Part shown: piece after piece, positions 1 through 5,583 of the stretch
Layout: each line of letters opens with the position of its first letter
How positions within the stretch are numbered: the first letter of the stretch is position 1
Assembly: GCA_934511335.1 (NCBI GenBank)
Contig: CAKSWL010000147.1
Span: 1 to 5,851, forward strand
Origin: an uncultured Cloacibacillus sp.
GTDB lineage: Bacteria; Synergistota; Synergistia; Synergistales; Synergistaceae
Direction of reading: 5' to 3'
Length of the DNA: 5,851 nucleotides
Translations under genes and position numbers: made by a program
Notes under the pieces: generated by a model
Seen by the model: only the letters and a program-made list of their open reading frames with translations
What the model was told of the DNA's origin: nothing
The model's database searches: none

Positions 1-60
1 TACCAAACGATTTCAGCAATTAAAAGATATATTAAAGCCTTTTTTTGACATTGGGGGTAC

Positions 61-89
61 CAGAAAAGGATTTCCTACGGTATTATTAT
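61..89 (+). promoter_or_regulatory. Possible promoter of the ACT/UPF0210/der run (weak)
   Basis: A -10-like TATTAT lies at 84-89, inside TATTATTATA (81-90). A poor -35 (CAGAAA, 61-66; three of six consensus bases) sits 17 bases upstream. The same TATTATATCTT string forms the -10 region of the tRNA-Pro promoter further on, which mildly supports it. The consensus-perfect TTGACA at 45-50 has no -10 at a workable distance. A start near 96 would give a leader of about 95 bases. The placement is tentative. Confidence 0.35.
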
Positions 90-130
90 ATCTTGACTAA
101 ACAGCCGGAAAGCCGCTGACATGGAATTGC

Positions 131-157
131 CGGGCGTCGTAGTTCGAGCGCCGCCCG
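131..157 (+). promoter_or_regulatory. Leader hairpin upstream of the ACT-domain gene
   Basis: CGGGCG (131-136) is perfectly complementary to CGCCCG (152-157), with a 15-base loop in which TCG/CGA can also pair. No T-tract follows, so it is not an intrinsic terminator. It lies in the presumed 5' leader, 16 bases before the AGGAGG at 173-178. Whether it has a regulatory role is unknown. Confidence 0.35.
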
Positions 158-190
158 ATCAGACGAAAGTTCAGGAGGTATGAAAAGAAA

Positions 191-460
191 ATGAAAGCGA
201 TCGTGACGGTATTGGGAAAAGACCAGGTGGGTATAATTGCAAAGGTTTGCACATACCTCGCGGATAAAAACGCCAACGTGCTGGAAATATCGCAGACGAT
301 AGTCAAGGGCTACTTCGACATGCTCATGATCATCGACATCACCGCCTGCACCTGCACTCCCGGCGAGCTTGCCGGCGGCCTCAAGGAGCTTGGCGAGGAG
401 ATCGGCCTGATGATAAAGTTCCAGCGCGAAGAGATATTTGAAAGCATGCATAGGATATAG
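191..460 (+). CDS. ACT domain-containing protein, UPF0237 family
   Basis: This small 89-residue protein consists of a single ACT domain, a regulatory fold that usually binds amino acids or similar small ligands. The first beta-strand (residues 2-8) runs into a GKDQVGIIAKV loop-helix (9-19), the usual ACT ligand-loop signature with D11 and G14. The C-terminal EIFESMHRI is typical of UPF0237. There is no catalytic domain, so it presumably acts as a dimeric sensor or partner protein. The ATG at 191 follows an AGGAGG (173-178) with a rather long 12-base spacer. The UPF0210 gene starts six bases after the stop, and the same two-gene pairing is known from Streptococcus pneumoniae and many anaerobes, which suggests a shared function. 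The family is related to the GcvR-type ACT regulators, but no ligand or target can be read from the sequence. Cysteines at 20, 53 and 55 have no assigned role. Family assignment is firm; function is unknown. Confidence 0.93.
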   Translation: MKAIVTVLGKDQVGIIAKVCTYLADKNANVLEISQTIVKGYFDMLMIIDITACTCTPGELAGGLKELGEEIGLMIKFQREEIFESMHRI

Positions 461-466
461 CGAGAG

Positions 467-1825
467 ATGATCAGCAAATCCGAAGCGCGCAAGACAAACG
501 CGATGATACAGGACGAGAACCTTGACGTCCGTACCATCACCATGGGGATCAACATTCTCGACTGCGCCGACCCCAGCCTGGAAAAATTCTGCACGAAGAT
601 ATATGACAAAATCACCCGCTCAGCCGAGCATCTGGTGAAGACCGGCGACGAGATTTCGATGGAGTTCGGCGTTCCCGTCGTCAATAAAAGGATCTCGGTC
701 ACGCCCGTCGCCATCGCCGCCTCGTGCTGCGAGACAAAGAGCTATGTGGAGATCGCGCGCACGATGGACCGCGCCGCGAAAGAGGTCGGCGTGAACTTCA
801 TCGGCGGCTTCTCGGCGATGGTGCAGAAGGGTACTGCGGCGGCCGACCAGAGGCTCATCGACTCCGTGCCGGAGGCTCTGGCATCGACGGAACGCGTCTG
901 TTCCTCGATAAACCTCGGCACCAGCCGTTCGGGGATCAATATGGACGCCGTGAAGCAGATGGGGCGGGTGATCAAGGAGACCGCCTACCTCTCCCGCGAG
1001 GCCGATTCGCTTGGCTGCGCGAAGTTTGTCGTCTTCTGCAACGCCGTCGAAGACAACCCCTTTATGGCGGGAGCCTTTCACGGAGTGGGAGAGCGCGACT
1101 GCGCGATCAACGTCGGCGTCAGCGGCCCCGGCGTCGTCAAACGGGCGCTCGAAGAGGTGCGTGGCGCGGACTTTGAAACCCTCTGCGAGACCGTAAAGAA
1201 GACCGCCTTTAAAATAACGCGCGTCGGACAGCTCGTAGCGCGCGAAGCCTCGCAGCGCCTCGGCGTCCCCTTCGGCATCATCGACCTTTCTCTCGCGCCG
1301 ACGCCCGCCGTCGGCGACAGCGTCGCGGAGATATTTCAGGAGATGGGACTAGAATACGCGGGAGCCCCGGGAACGACCGCGGCGCTTGCGATCCTCAACG
1401 ACAACGTCAAAAAGGGCGGCGTGATGGCCTCTTCATACGTCGGCGGCCTCAGCGGGGCCTTCATCCCCGTCAGCGAGGACCACGGCATGATCGAATCCGT
1501 CGAAGCGGGCGCGCTGACCCTCGACAAACTTGAGGCGATGACCTGCGTCTGCTCCGTGGGGCTTGACATGATCGCGATCCCCGGCGATACTTCACCAGAG
1601 ACGATATCAGGCATCATTGCCGATGAAATGGCGATCGGGATGATAAATAATAAGACCACGGCGGTGCGTGTGATACCGGTATATGGAAAATCTGCCGGCG
1701 AGACCGTGACCTTCGGGGGCCTGCTCGGTTATGCGCCGATCATGCAGGTAAACAAATTTGACTGCTCCGCCTTCATCAACCGCGGAGGAAGGATACCGGC
1801 GCCGATACACAGCTTCAAAAACTAA
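467..1825 (+). CDS. UPF0210 ('PFL family', DUF711) protein
   Basis: A full-length 452-residue member of UPF0210/DUF711, called 'PFL family' because its fold resembles pyruvate formate-lyase. Conserved blocks visible are [12 protein letters not shown] (111-122), [15 protein letters not shown] (148-162), [16 protein letters not shown] (191-206), [16 protein letters not shown] (273-288), [14 protein letters not shown] (299-312), [11 protein letters not shown] (365-375) and the C-terminal [15 protein letters not shown] (438-452). I see no classical glycyl-radical signature near the C-terminus, so formate-lyase-type radical chemistry should not be assumed. The enzyme activity, if any, is unknown. 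The protein is predicted cytosolic, with no signal peptide or transmembrane stretch. The ATG at 467 has only a weak upstream purine tract and starts six bases after the ACT gene, so translational coupling is likely. The invariant pairing suggests the ACT protein senses a ligand for this one. Family call secure, function open. Confidence 0.94.
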   Translation: MISKSEARKTNAMIQDENLDVRTITMGINILDCADPSLEKFCTKIYDKITRSAEHLVKTGDEISMEFGVPVVNKRISVTPVAIAASCCETKSYVEIARTMDRAAKEVGVNFIGGFSAMVQKGTAAADQRLIDSVPEALASTERVCSSINLGTSRSGINMDAVKQMGRVIKETAYLSREADSLGCAKFVVFCNAVEDNPFMAGAFHGVGERDCAINVGVSGPGVVKRALEEVRGADFETLCETVKKTAFKITRVGQLVAREASQRLGVPFGIIDLSLAPTPAVGDSVAEIFQEMGLEYAGAPGTTAALAILNDNVKKGGVMASSYVGGLSGAFIPVSEDHGMIESVEAGALTLDKLEAMTCVCSVGLDMIAIPGDTSPETISGIIADEMAIGMINNKTTAVRVIPVYGKSAGETVTFGGLLGYAPIMQVNKFDCSAFINRGGRIPAPIHSFKN

Positions 1826-1843
1826 CGGAAGAGGAAGAAAAAC

Positions 1844-3154
1844 ATGGCAATTGTCGCAATTGTCGGCAGACCAAATGTCGGCAAATCTTCAATATTCAAC
1901 CGGATACTCGGAAAGCGGGCGGCGATAGTCGACGACCAGCCGGGAGTGACGCGAGACAGGCTTTACGGAGAGACTGAATGGGGCGGCAAAAAGTTTTATA
2001 TCGTCGATACGGGCGGCATCATGTCCGAGACGGAACACCCCTTCATGAACCTCATTGAGAAGCAGGTGGACCTCGCGCTCGACGAGAGCAGCGCCGTCAT
2101 CTTCGTTGTGGACGGTCGCACGGGCGTCACGCCGACCGACGAAGAGATCGCGCACAAGCTGCGCCGGAGCGGCAAGCCCGTCGTCGTCGTGATGAACAAG
2201 CTTGACAACGAAAAGCGGGAGGACGCGATGCTCGGCGAGGCCTACGGGCTTGGCTTTGACGAGGTCGTGGCCGCCAGCGCGGAGCATAATGTGGGCTTTG
2301 GCGAAGTGCTCGACTTCGTCGTCTCCAAACTCGAATCAGAAGAATTTGCGTCGGACGGCGACGAAATCCGCGTGACCCTCGTGGGACGCCCCAACGTCGG
2401 CAAATCCAGCCTGCTGAACGCCTTCGCGGGGGAGGAGCGTTCGATGGTGAGCGATATCGCGGGGACGACGCGCGACGTCGTCGACTCCGTAGTCGAGGTG
2501 GGCGGCCATAAATTCCGTTTTCTGGACACCGCGGGGCTGCGCCGCAAAAGCCGTGTGAATACCGACCTTGAATACTATTCAAACGTCCGTACCTATCAGG
2601 CGATAGACCGCTGTCATGTGGCGCTTGTGCTGCTGGACGCGCAGGACCCTGTGACGGAACAGGACAAGCGGCTTATCGGACAAGTGCTCGAAAGAGGCAA
2701 GGGGCTCATCCTCGTCGTCAACAAATGGGATCTTGCGCCGCGTGAGGAGAAGGTCGGCGACGTTATGACGAAAAAATTGCTCGAAGAGCTGCCCTTCGCC
2801 GCCCACGCGCCGCGCGTCTTCATCTCGGCGCTCTCGGGGCGCAGCCTCGGCAGATTGCCGGAGCTGATCATCAAAGTGGAGGAAAACCGCCGCCGCCGGA
2901 TAGCCACCTCGGAGCTCAACAAGCTCGTAAAAGAGGTGCTCGTATTCGAGCGGATGCCGGGCGACGGAAAGGGACACAACCTGAAGATTTATTACTGCAC
3001 ACAGGCGGACGGAGCGCCGCCGGCGTTCATCTTTTTTGTAAACGATTCGGAGCTCTGTTCAAAATCTTTCAAGCGCCATCTGGAAAATCTTCTCCGCGAT
3101 ATGGCTGATTTTTCCGGCGTTCCGATAAAAATATTTATGAGAAATAAGGCATAG
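1844..3154 (+). CDS. der: Ribosome-assembly GTPase Der (EngA)
   Basis: Der is an essential tandem GTPase that assists maturation of the 50S ribosomal subunit. Both G-domains are complete. GD1 has GRPNVGKS (8-15), PGVTRD (33-38), DTGG (55-58), NKLD (118-121) and SAE (145-147). GD2 has GRPNVGKS (181-188), GTTRD (207-211), DTAG (228-231), NKWD (293-296) and SAL (328-330). The KH-like RNA-binding domain fills about 345-436 and ends with PIKIFMRNK. The length of 436 is standard for the family. A purine-rich ribosome-binding site (AGAGGAAG, 1830-1837) precedes the ATG at 1844. The gene starts 18 bases after the UPF0210 stop, so the three genes are probably co-transcribed. I see no intrinsic terminator between der and hup, so some read-through into hup is possible. 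Confidence 0.98.
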   Translation: MAIVAIVGRPNVGKSSIFNRILGKRAAIVDDQPGVTRDRLYGETEWGGKKFYIVDTGGIMSETEHPFMNLIEKQVDLALDESSAVIFVVDGRTGVTPTDEEIAHKLRRSGKPVVVVMNKLDNEKREDAMLGEAYGLGFDEVVAASAEHNVGFGEVLDFVVSKLESEEFASDGDEIRVTLVGRPNVGKSSLLNAFAGEERSMVSDIAGTTRDVVDSVVEVGGHKFRFLDTAGLRRKSRVNTDLEYYSNVRTYQAIDRCHVALVLLDAQDPVTEQDKRLIGQVLERGKGLILVVNKWDLAPREEKVGDVMTKKLLEELPFAAHAPRVFISALSGRSLGRLPELIIKVEENRRRRIATSELNKLVKEVLVFERMPGDGKGHNLKIYYCTQADGAPPAFIFFVNDSELCSKSFKRHLENLLRDMADFSGVPIKIFMRNKA

Positions 3155-3198
3155 TGCTTAAAAAAGCGTCCCTGACATAATATTTCAGCTTTAGGTAC

Positions 3199-3227
3199 TT
3201 GACGCAAAGCCCATTTATCGGTATAAA
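3199..3227 (+). promoter_or_regulatory. Promoter of hup
   Basis: A near-consensus sigma-70 type promoter: TTGACG (3199-3204), 17-base spacer, TATAAA (3222-3227). The predicted transcript start is near 3234, leaving a leader of about 48 bases. Strong boxes fit the abundance expected of an HU protein. Confidence 0.82.
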
Positions 3228-3234
3228 TTCATAC

Positions 3235-3255
3235 ATACTGCGTTAAAAGCAGTGT
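3235..3255 (+). promoter_or_regulatory. Stem-loop at the predicted 5' end of the hup transcript
   Basis: ACTGC (3237-3241) pairs with GCAGT (3249-3253) around a GTTAAAA loop. Two more pairs, A3235-T3255 and T3236-G3254, extend it to seven. It begins at the predicted transcription start, so it could act as an mRNA-stabilising 5' cap or as an operator. The function is inferred from position only. Confidence 0.45.
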
Positions 3256-3266
3256 CAATCTTGACT

Positions 3267-3272
3267 GGAGGT
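3267..3272 (+). promoter_or_regulatory. Ribosome-binding site fixing the hup start at 3282
   Basis: GGAGGT at 3267-3272 lies 9 bases before the GTG at 3282 and downstream of the alternative in-frame GTG at 3252. Placed there, it can only serve the 3282 start. The upstream GTG at 3252 also falls inside the leader stem-loop. Confidence 0.85.
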
Positions 3273-3281
3273 GGCACAGAA

Positions 3282-3569
3282 GTGACAAAGACGGACCTCA
3301 TCAACACAGTGGCCAAAGAAGTAGAGGGTATTACGAAAAAGAAAGCTGCCGAAGTAGTGGAAGCGATATTCGACGATATCTACACAGCGCTTCAGAAGGA
3401 AGAAAAAGTGCAGATCGTAGGATTTGGTACATTTGAAGTCCAGAAGAGAGCGGCACGTCAGGGACGCAATCCTCAGGATCCCAAGAAAGTCATTGAAATC
3501 CCGGCAAAGAACGTCCCCGTTTTCCGCGCAGGCAAAGCTCTTAAAGAAGCTGTAAACGAAAAGAAGTAA
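3282..3569 (+). CDS. hup: HU family DNA-binding protein
   Basis: A 95-residue HU/IHF-fold nucleoid protein that binds and bends DNA as a dimer. The helical N-terminus (TKTDLINTVAKEV) is typical of HU. The family signature occupies GFGTFEVQKRAARQGRNP (47-64), with the beta-arm proline P64 that intercalates between base pairs. The C-terminal helix contains FRAGKALKEAV (81-91). The arm tip reads NPQDPKK where many HUs have NPQTGKE, a minor variation. The start is GTG 3282: it gives the canonical MTKT N-terminus and follows GGAGGT at 3267-3272, whereas the in-frame GTG at 3252 would add ten non-conserved residues (SILTGGGTE...). The gene has its own strong promoter and an intrinsic terminator. 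Codons are less GC-biased than in der, consistent with a highly expressed gene. HU versus IHF cannot be settled here, but HU is more likely for a single gene. Confidence 0.96.
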   Translation: MTKTDLINTVAKEVEGITKKKAAEVVEAIFDDIYTALQKEEKVQIVGFGTFEVQKRAARQGRNPQDPKKVIEIPAKNVPVFRAGKALKEAVNEKK

Positions 3570-3608
3570 CACGCATCTTTTTAAATTGATTATAGCGGAT
3601 TAAGATAT

Positions 3609-3646
3609 AAATTCCCTCAGCCACATCGCTTGGGGAATTTTGTTTT
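3609..3646 (+). terminator. Intrinsic terminator of hup
   Basis: AAATTCCCT (3609-3617) pairs with GGGGAATTT (3632-3640, one T-G pair). After one C/T mismatch, AGC (3619-3621) pairs with GCT (3628-3630), leaving a six-base loop. The T-rich run TTTTGTTTT (3638-3646) overlaps the end of the stem. It lies about 40 bases past the hup stop and just before the tRNA promoter. Confidence 0.82.
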
Positions 3647-3651
3647 ACCCC

Positions 3652-3680
3652 TTGACCAAAGCCGGATAACGCGATATTAT
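3652..3680 (+). promoter_or_regulatory. Promoter of the tRNA-Pro gene
   Basis: TTGACC (3652-3657), exactly 17 bases, then TATTAT (3675-3680). The predicted start near 3687 leaves only about seven bases of 5' leader before the mature tRNA end at 3694. It begins immediately after the hup terminator, so the tRNA is an independent unit. Confidence 0.82.
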
Positions 3681-3693
3681 ATCTTCTGTTGTA

Positions 3694-3771
3694 CGGGATG
3701 TAGCGCAGTCTGGCTAGCGTACCTGCATGGGGTGCAGGTGGTCGGAGGTTCGAATCCTCTCATCCCGACCA
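3694..3771 (+). tRNA. tRNA-Pro (anticodon GGG)
   Basis: A full cloverleaf can be drawn. The acceptor stem is CGGGATG (3694-3700) with CATCCCG (3761-3767). The D stem is GCGC (3703-3706) with GCGT (3717-3720). The anticodon stem is CCTGC (3722-3726) with GCAGG (3734-3738), and its ATGGGGT loop places GGG at 3729-3731. The T stem is GGAGG (3744-3748) with CCTCT (3756-3760) around TTCGAAT. The C1-G72 pair with discriminator A73 and G37 after the anticodon are the usual bacterial tRNA-Pro identity features. The 3' CCA is encoded (3769-3771). It decodes CCC and CCU proline codons. The call is made by eye from structure. Confidence 0.97.
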
Positions 3772-3787
3772 TTTTTTAAGATAGTAA

Positions 3788-3820
3788 GGGTTCGCGAAAA
3801 TTACGCGAGCCCTTTTTTGT
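3788..3820 (+). terminator. Intrinsic terminator of the tRNA-Pro unit
   Basis: GGGTTCGCG (3788-3796) pairs with CGCGAGCCC (3804-3812), nine pairs with one T-G, around a seven-base loop. TTTTTT (3813-3818) follows. On the minus strand the same stem is followed by a poor T-tract, so it would be at best a weak terminator for the convergent NlpE/META gene. Confidence 0.92.
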
Positions 3821-3881
3821 TTGCCTTTATTATTTTGTAATCGTCAAACGCCCTGTGCTTCGTTTCCGATAGTTGAGCGCA

Positions 3882-3913
3882 GCCGTCAGGCGAAGCGTCA
3901 TCTGTCTGACGGC
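3882..3913 (-). repeat. Inverted repeat immediately after the NlpE/META stop codon
   Basis: GCCGTCAG (3882-3889) and CTGACGGC (3906-3913) are perfect eight-base arms around a 16-base loop. On the minus strand the first arm starts directly after the TAG stop (3916-3914). No T-tract follows the hairpin, so it is not a classical intrinsic terminator. It may block 3' exonucleases or mark a factor-dependent end. Confidence 0.6.
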
Positions 3914-5266
3914 CTATTTATCCGTCAGCTCAGCCAGCGTTTTGCCGTCAGCGCCCTTTAGCAGCAGCACGCCGTTTTCAATTGAGTAGGAGCGCACATG
4001 CGGTAGCGCCGAAATCAGCGCCTCCTCCAGCCGCATATCGTGGCAGGCCATCTTGGTGCTGAGGATGTCGTCCAGCGTCAGTTTCATGGCGGAGACGATA
4101 TATGAGCCGGCGATACGGTTGCAGCCGGCGTATCCGTAGAAGCGCCCGTCAGTGCCGAACCGTAAAAAGGGCGTCTCCTCTTCTGGGTCTGCGGGCGCGC
4201 CTACGCCGCCGGCGCTGATGATCTTCCAGTCGCCCTTGACAAGGGCCGTCTCCTGGGAGCCGAGGGCGACGAGGCGCTCTACCAGCAGCATCTCTTCCGG
4301 CTGGTCATCGTCGCCGTTTCTCACGACGAGGTTGCCCATAACCACCGCCGGCAGGTATTTGCCGGGGACGGTATCTCTCTCGTAATAGGCGCGTTCCAGC
4401 TCGGCGTTGGCGCCGGCCTTTGCCACGAGATATTTCCTGCCGGCGGCGTCACGGAAGACTCCGGTCTCTCCGGTTTGGCTGTATTCGCCTTCCATGAGAA
4501 AGGCTTTTTTGAAGAGGTCTCCGGCGCTGCCCGGCGTCAGCAGCAATGTGTAATTCAGCTTGCTTTGAGCGGCGCGGCCATGGCTGTCGACCATCGTCAG
4601 GCTTTTATCGCCGATCTCGAAATAGCGGCTTCCATCTCTGGCATCGAGGATGAGGAGCGGTTTTTTATTGATCGTTTTTACAGACCAGCGGCCGCTTTCG
4701 CAAAACTTATTACTTCCCTCCGGCTCGCCGATATAGGTCTCAGTCAAACGGAAGGTGCGGTCCGCCTTGAAGCTTGCCTCCAGGAATATCCCCGGGCCGG
4801 AGGCCGCTGGGATGGTGCCGCGGTAACTTGAGGGGAGACGCATTATCTCTCTGCCGTTTCTCAGTAGCTGAGCGCCTGTGGGCAGCAGTGTGCCGGAGTC
4901 CCCTTTGTTTAGCGTCCTCAGGCTGACGCCCATGGCTGTCCGCATAAATTTTTCGCTTTCACCTCCGGCTACCCTGGGTTTCAGGGTAAAGCGGAAGACG
5001 CCGGCGGCGCGCTCCTCTTCGACGGTAAATGTCCCGTTTGTTTTTGTCTCTTTTGTGCCGCTTGCGAAGAGCGTTTGTAGATAGCCGAGGGGCGCGCCGG
5101 TAACGGCGTCATATTTGAGCGTAAGGACCGTGCGTTCCGGTGAAGAACCCGCCCGTGAGATGTTACCCTCATACCTGTCGGCCTGGACTAGCAGCGGCGC
5201 GGCGGAAGCCGGCAGCGCCAGCAGCATGACTAAAGCCGCAGAGGCCAGCAATGTTTTTACCCGCAT
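3914..5266 (-). CDS. Exported NlpE-like/META (HslJ-like) domain protein
   Basis: A 450-residue secreted envelope protein. A Sec signal peptide spans 1-22 (MRVK, hydrophobic core, ASA|AP cleavage); there is no lipobox cysteine, so unlike E. coli NlpE it should be soluble in the periplasm. Residues 148-243 match the NlpE N-terminal lipocalin-like domain (SYRGTIPA..GPGI, ETYIG, ESGRWSV, RYFEIGDKSLTMVD, KLNYTL). Residues 32-137 look like a second, degenerate copy. Residues 256-335 resemble the NlpE C-terminal OB domain (MEGEYSQTGETGVFRDAAGRKY, LERAYYE). Residues 344-447 form a META/HslJ domain (GYAGCNRIAGSY, STKMACHD). The NlpE CxxC is replaced by AASG (154-157). Only C189, C382 and C408 remain. 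AGGAGG (5280-5275) eight bases before the ATG fixes the start. By analogy with NlpE and HslJ, a role in envelope stress or surface sensing is plausible but unproven. The gene is transcribed towards the tRNA. Confidence 0.88.
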   Translation of the reverse strand: MRVKTLLASAALVMLLALPASAAPLLVQADRYEGNISRAGSSPERTVLTLKYDAVTGAPLGYLQTLFASGTKETKTNGTFTVEEERAAGVFRFTLKPRVAGGESEKFMRTAMGVSLRTLNKGDSGTLLPTGAQLLRNGREIMRLPSSYRGTIPAASGPGIFLEASFKADRTFRLTETYIGEPEGSNKFCESGRWSVKTINKKPLLILDARDGSRYFEIGDKSLTMVDSHGRAAQSKLNYTLLLTPGSAGDLFKKAFLMEGEYSQTGETGVFRDAAGRKYLVAKAGANAELERAYYERDTVPGKYLPAVVMGNLVVRNGDDDQPEEMLLVERLVALGSQETALVKGDWKIISAGGVGAPADPEEETPFLRFGTDGRFYGYAGCNRIAGSYIVSAMKLTLDDILSTKMACHDMRLEEALISALPHVRSYSIENGVLLLKGADGKTLAELTDK

Positions 5267-5274
5267 AGAAATAA

Positions 5275-5320
5275 CCTCCTAATTTATAGTTGTGGCGGCG
5301 GGAGTCTCCTCCTAAATTTA
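5275..5320 (-). promoter_or_regulatory. Leader of the NlpE/META gene: duplicated Shine-Dalgarno-like motif and hairpin
   Basis: Read on the minus strand, TAAATTTAGGAGG (5320-5308) is followed 33 bases later by near-copy TATAAATTAGGAGG (5288-5275). Only the second is followed by a start codon, eight bases on. The first lies in the loop of a possible stem formed by TGGCGG (5330-5325) and CCGCCA (5298-5293). The functional ribosome-binding site is 5280-5275; a regulatory role for the first copy is speculation. Confidence 0.5.
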
Positions 5321-5346
5321 TCCACCGCCAGCGGATGGCGAGGCAT

Positions 5347-5352
5347 ATTATA
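5347..5352 (-). promoter_or_regulatory. Putative -10 box of the NlpE/META gene
   Basis: A perfect TATAAT reads on the minus strand at 5352-5347. The hexamer 17 bases upstream (TGTATA, 5375-5370) matches the -35 consensus at only three positions. Start would be near 5340, giving a leader of about 74 bases. A weak -35 may mean the promoter needs an activator. Confidence 0.5.
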
Positions 5353-5396
5353 ATTTTTATCGCCATTGTTATACAGGGGGAAATTGATGAGTTTAG

Positions 5397-5564
5397 CAAA
5401 GTTTTGCCTGTTCCAGCCTCGGCGGGATATATGACGGGCGGGAGATGGTGGATGAGGCGGGTATTGACGGCGCCCTCTTCGCGGGACGCTATGAAGGGAT
5501 AATCTCTGCGCGAAGAGGGCGAGGCCTTGCGGTATGCCGGTATGATTACCGTTCTCTCTTATGA
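5397..5564 (+). pseudogene. Open frame of 55 codons, possible 3' relic of a lost gene
   Basis: The frame is open from just after the TAG at 5394-5396 to the TGA at 5562-5564. Its first ATG, at 5445, has no convincing ribosome-binding site. The translation includes LGGIYDGREMVDEAG and ALFAGRYEGIISAR, which looks protein-like, but I cannot assign it. The segment RYEGIISARRGRGLAVC has a faint resemblance to the end of PdxT-type glutamine amidotransferases (GxIVAxRQGNxLA), without the expected FHPE. The stop overlaps a hairpin with a T-tract, the arrangement expected at a real gene's 3' end. It may equally be chance open frame in GC-rich DNA. Confidence 0.3.
5471..5521. repeat. Perfect 13-bp inverted repeat
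   Basis: CGCCCTCTTCGCG (5471-5483) and CGCGAAGAGGGCG (5509-5521) are exact reverse complements separated by 25 bases. No T-tract follows on either strand, so it is not an ordinary terminator. It lies inside the unassigned open frame and could be an operator, an RNA hairpin or a remnant of a small repeat element. Confidence 0.8.
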
Positions 5565-5583
5565 GCGGCGCAGCGCTCTTTTT
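5563..5583 (+). terminator. Terminator-like hairpin with T-tract
   Basis: GAGCG (5563-5567) pairs with CGCTC (5574-5578) around GCGCAG, followed by TTTTT (5579-5583). The five-pair stem is short but GC-rich. It overlaps the TGA of the open frame at 5397-5564, suggesting it once terminated that gene. Confidence 0.5.

Noticed and set aside
45..50. Consensus TTGACA as the -35 of the first operon
   Set aside because: No -10-like hexamer at 15-19 bases; the nearest good one (81-89) is over 30 bases away.
180..194. Four-codon ORF (ATG AAA AGA AAA TGA) overlapping the ACT gene start as ATGA
   Set aside because: Its ATG is only one base after AGGAGG, too close for initiation; the overlap is most likely chance.
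467..1825. UPF0210 protein as a working pyruvate formate-lyase
   Set aside because: The family name reflects fold resemblance; no canonical glycyl-radical motif is visible and no activating enzyme is encoded nearby.
3155..3198. GCTTAAAAAAGC as a der terminator
   Set aside because: Only four pairs and no following T-tract.
3252..3281. Ten-residue N-terminal extension of HU from GTG 3252
   Set aside because: The ribosome-binding site lies downstream of this codon, the codon sits in the leader stem-loop, and the added residues do not match HU N-termini.
3694..3771. tRNA-Pro as an integration site of a mobile element
   Set aside because: No integrase gene, no second copy of the tRNA 3' end and no cargo genes in the window.
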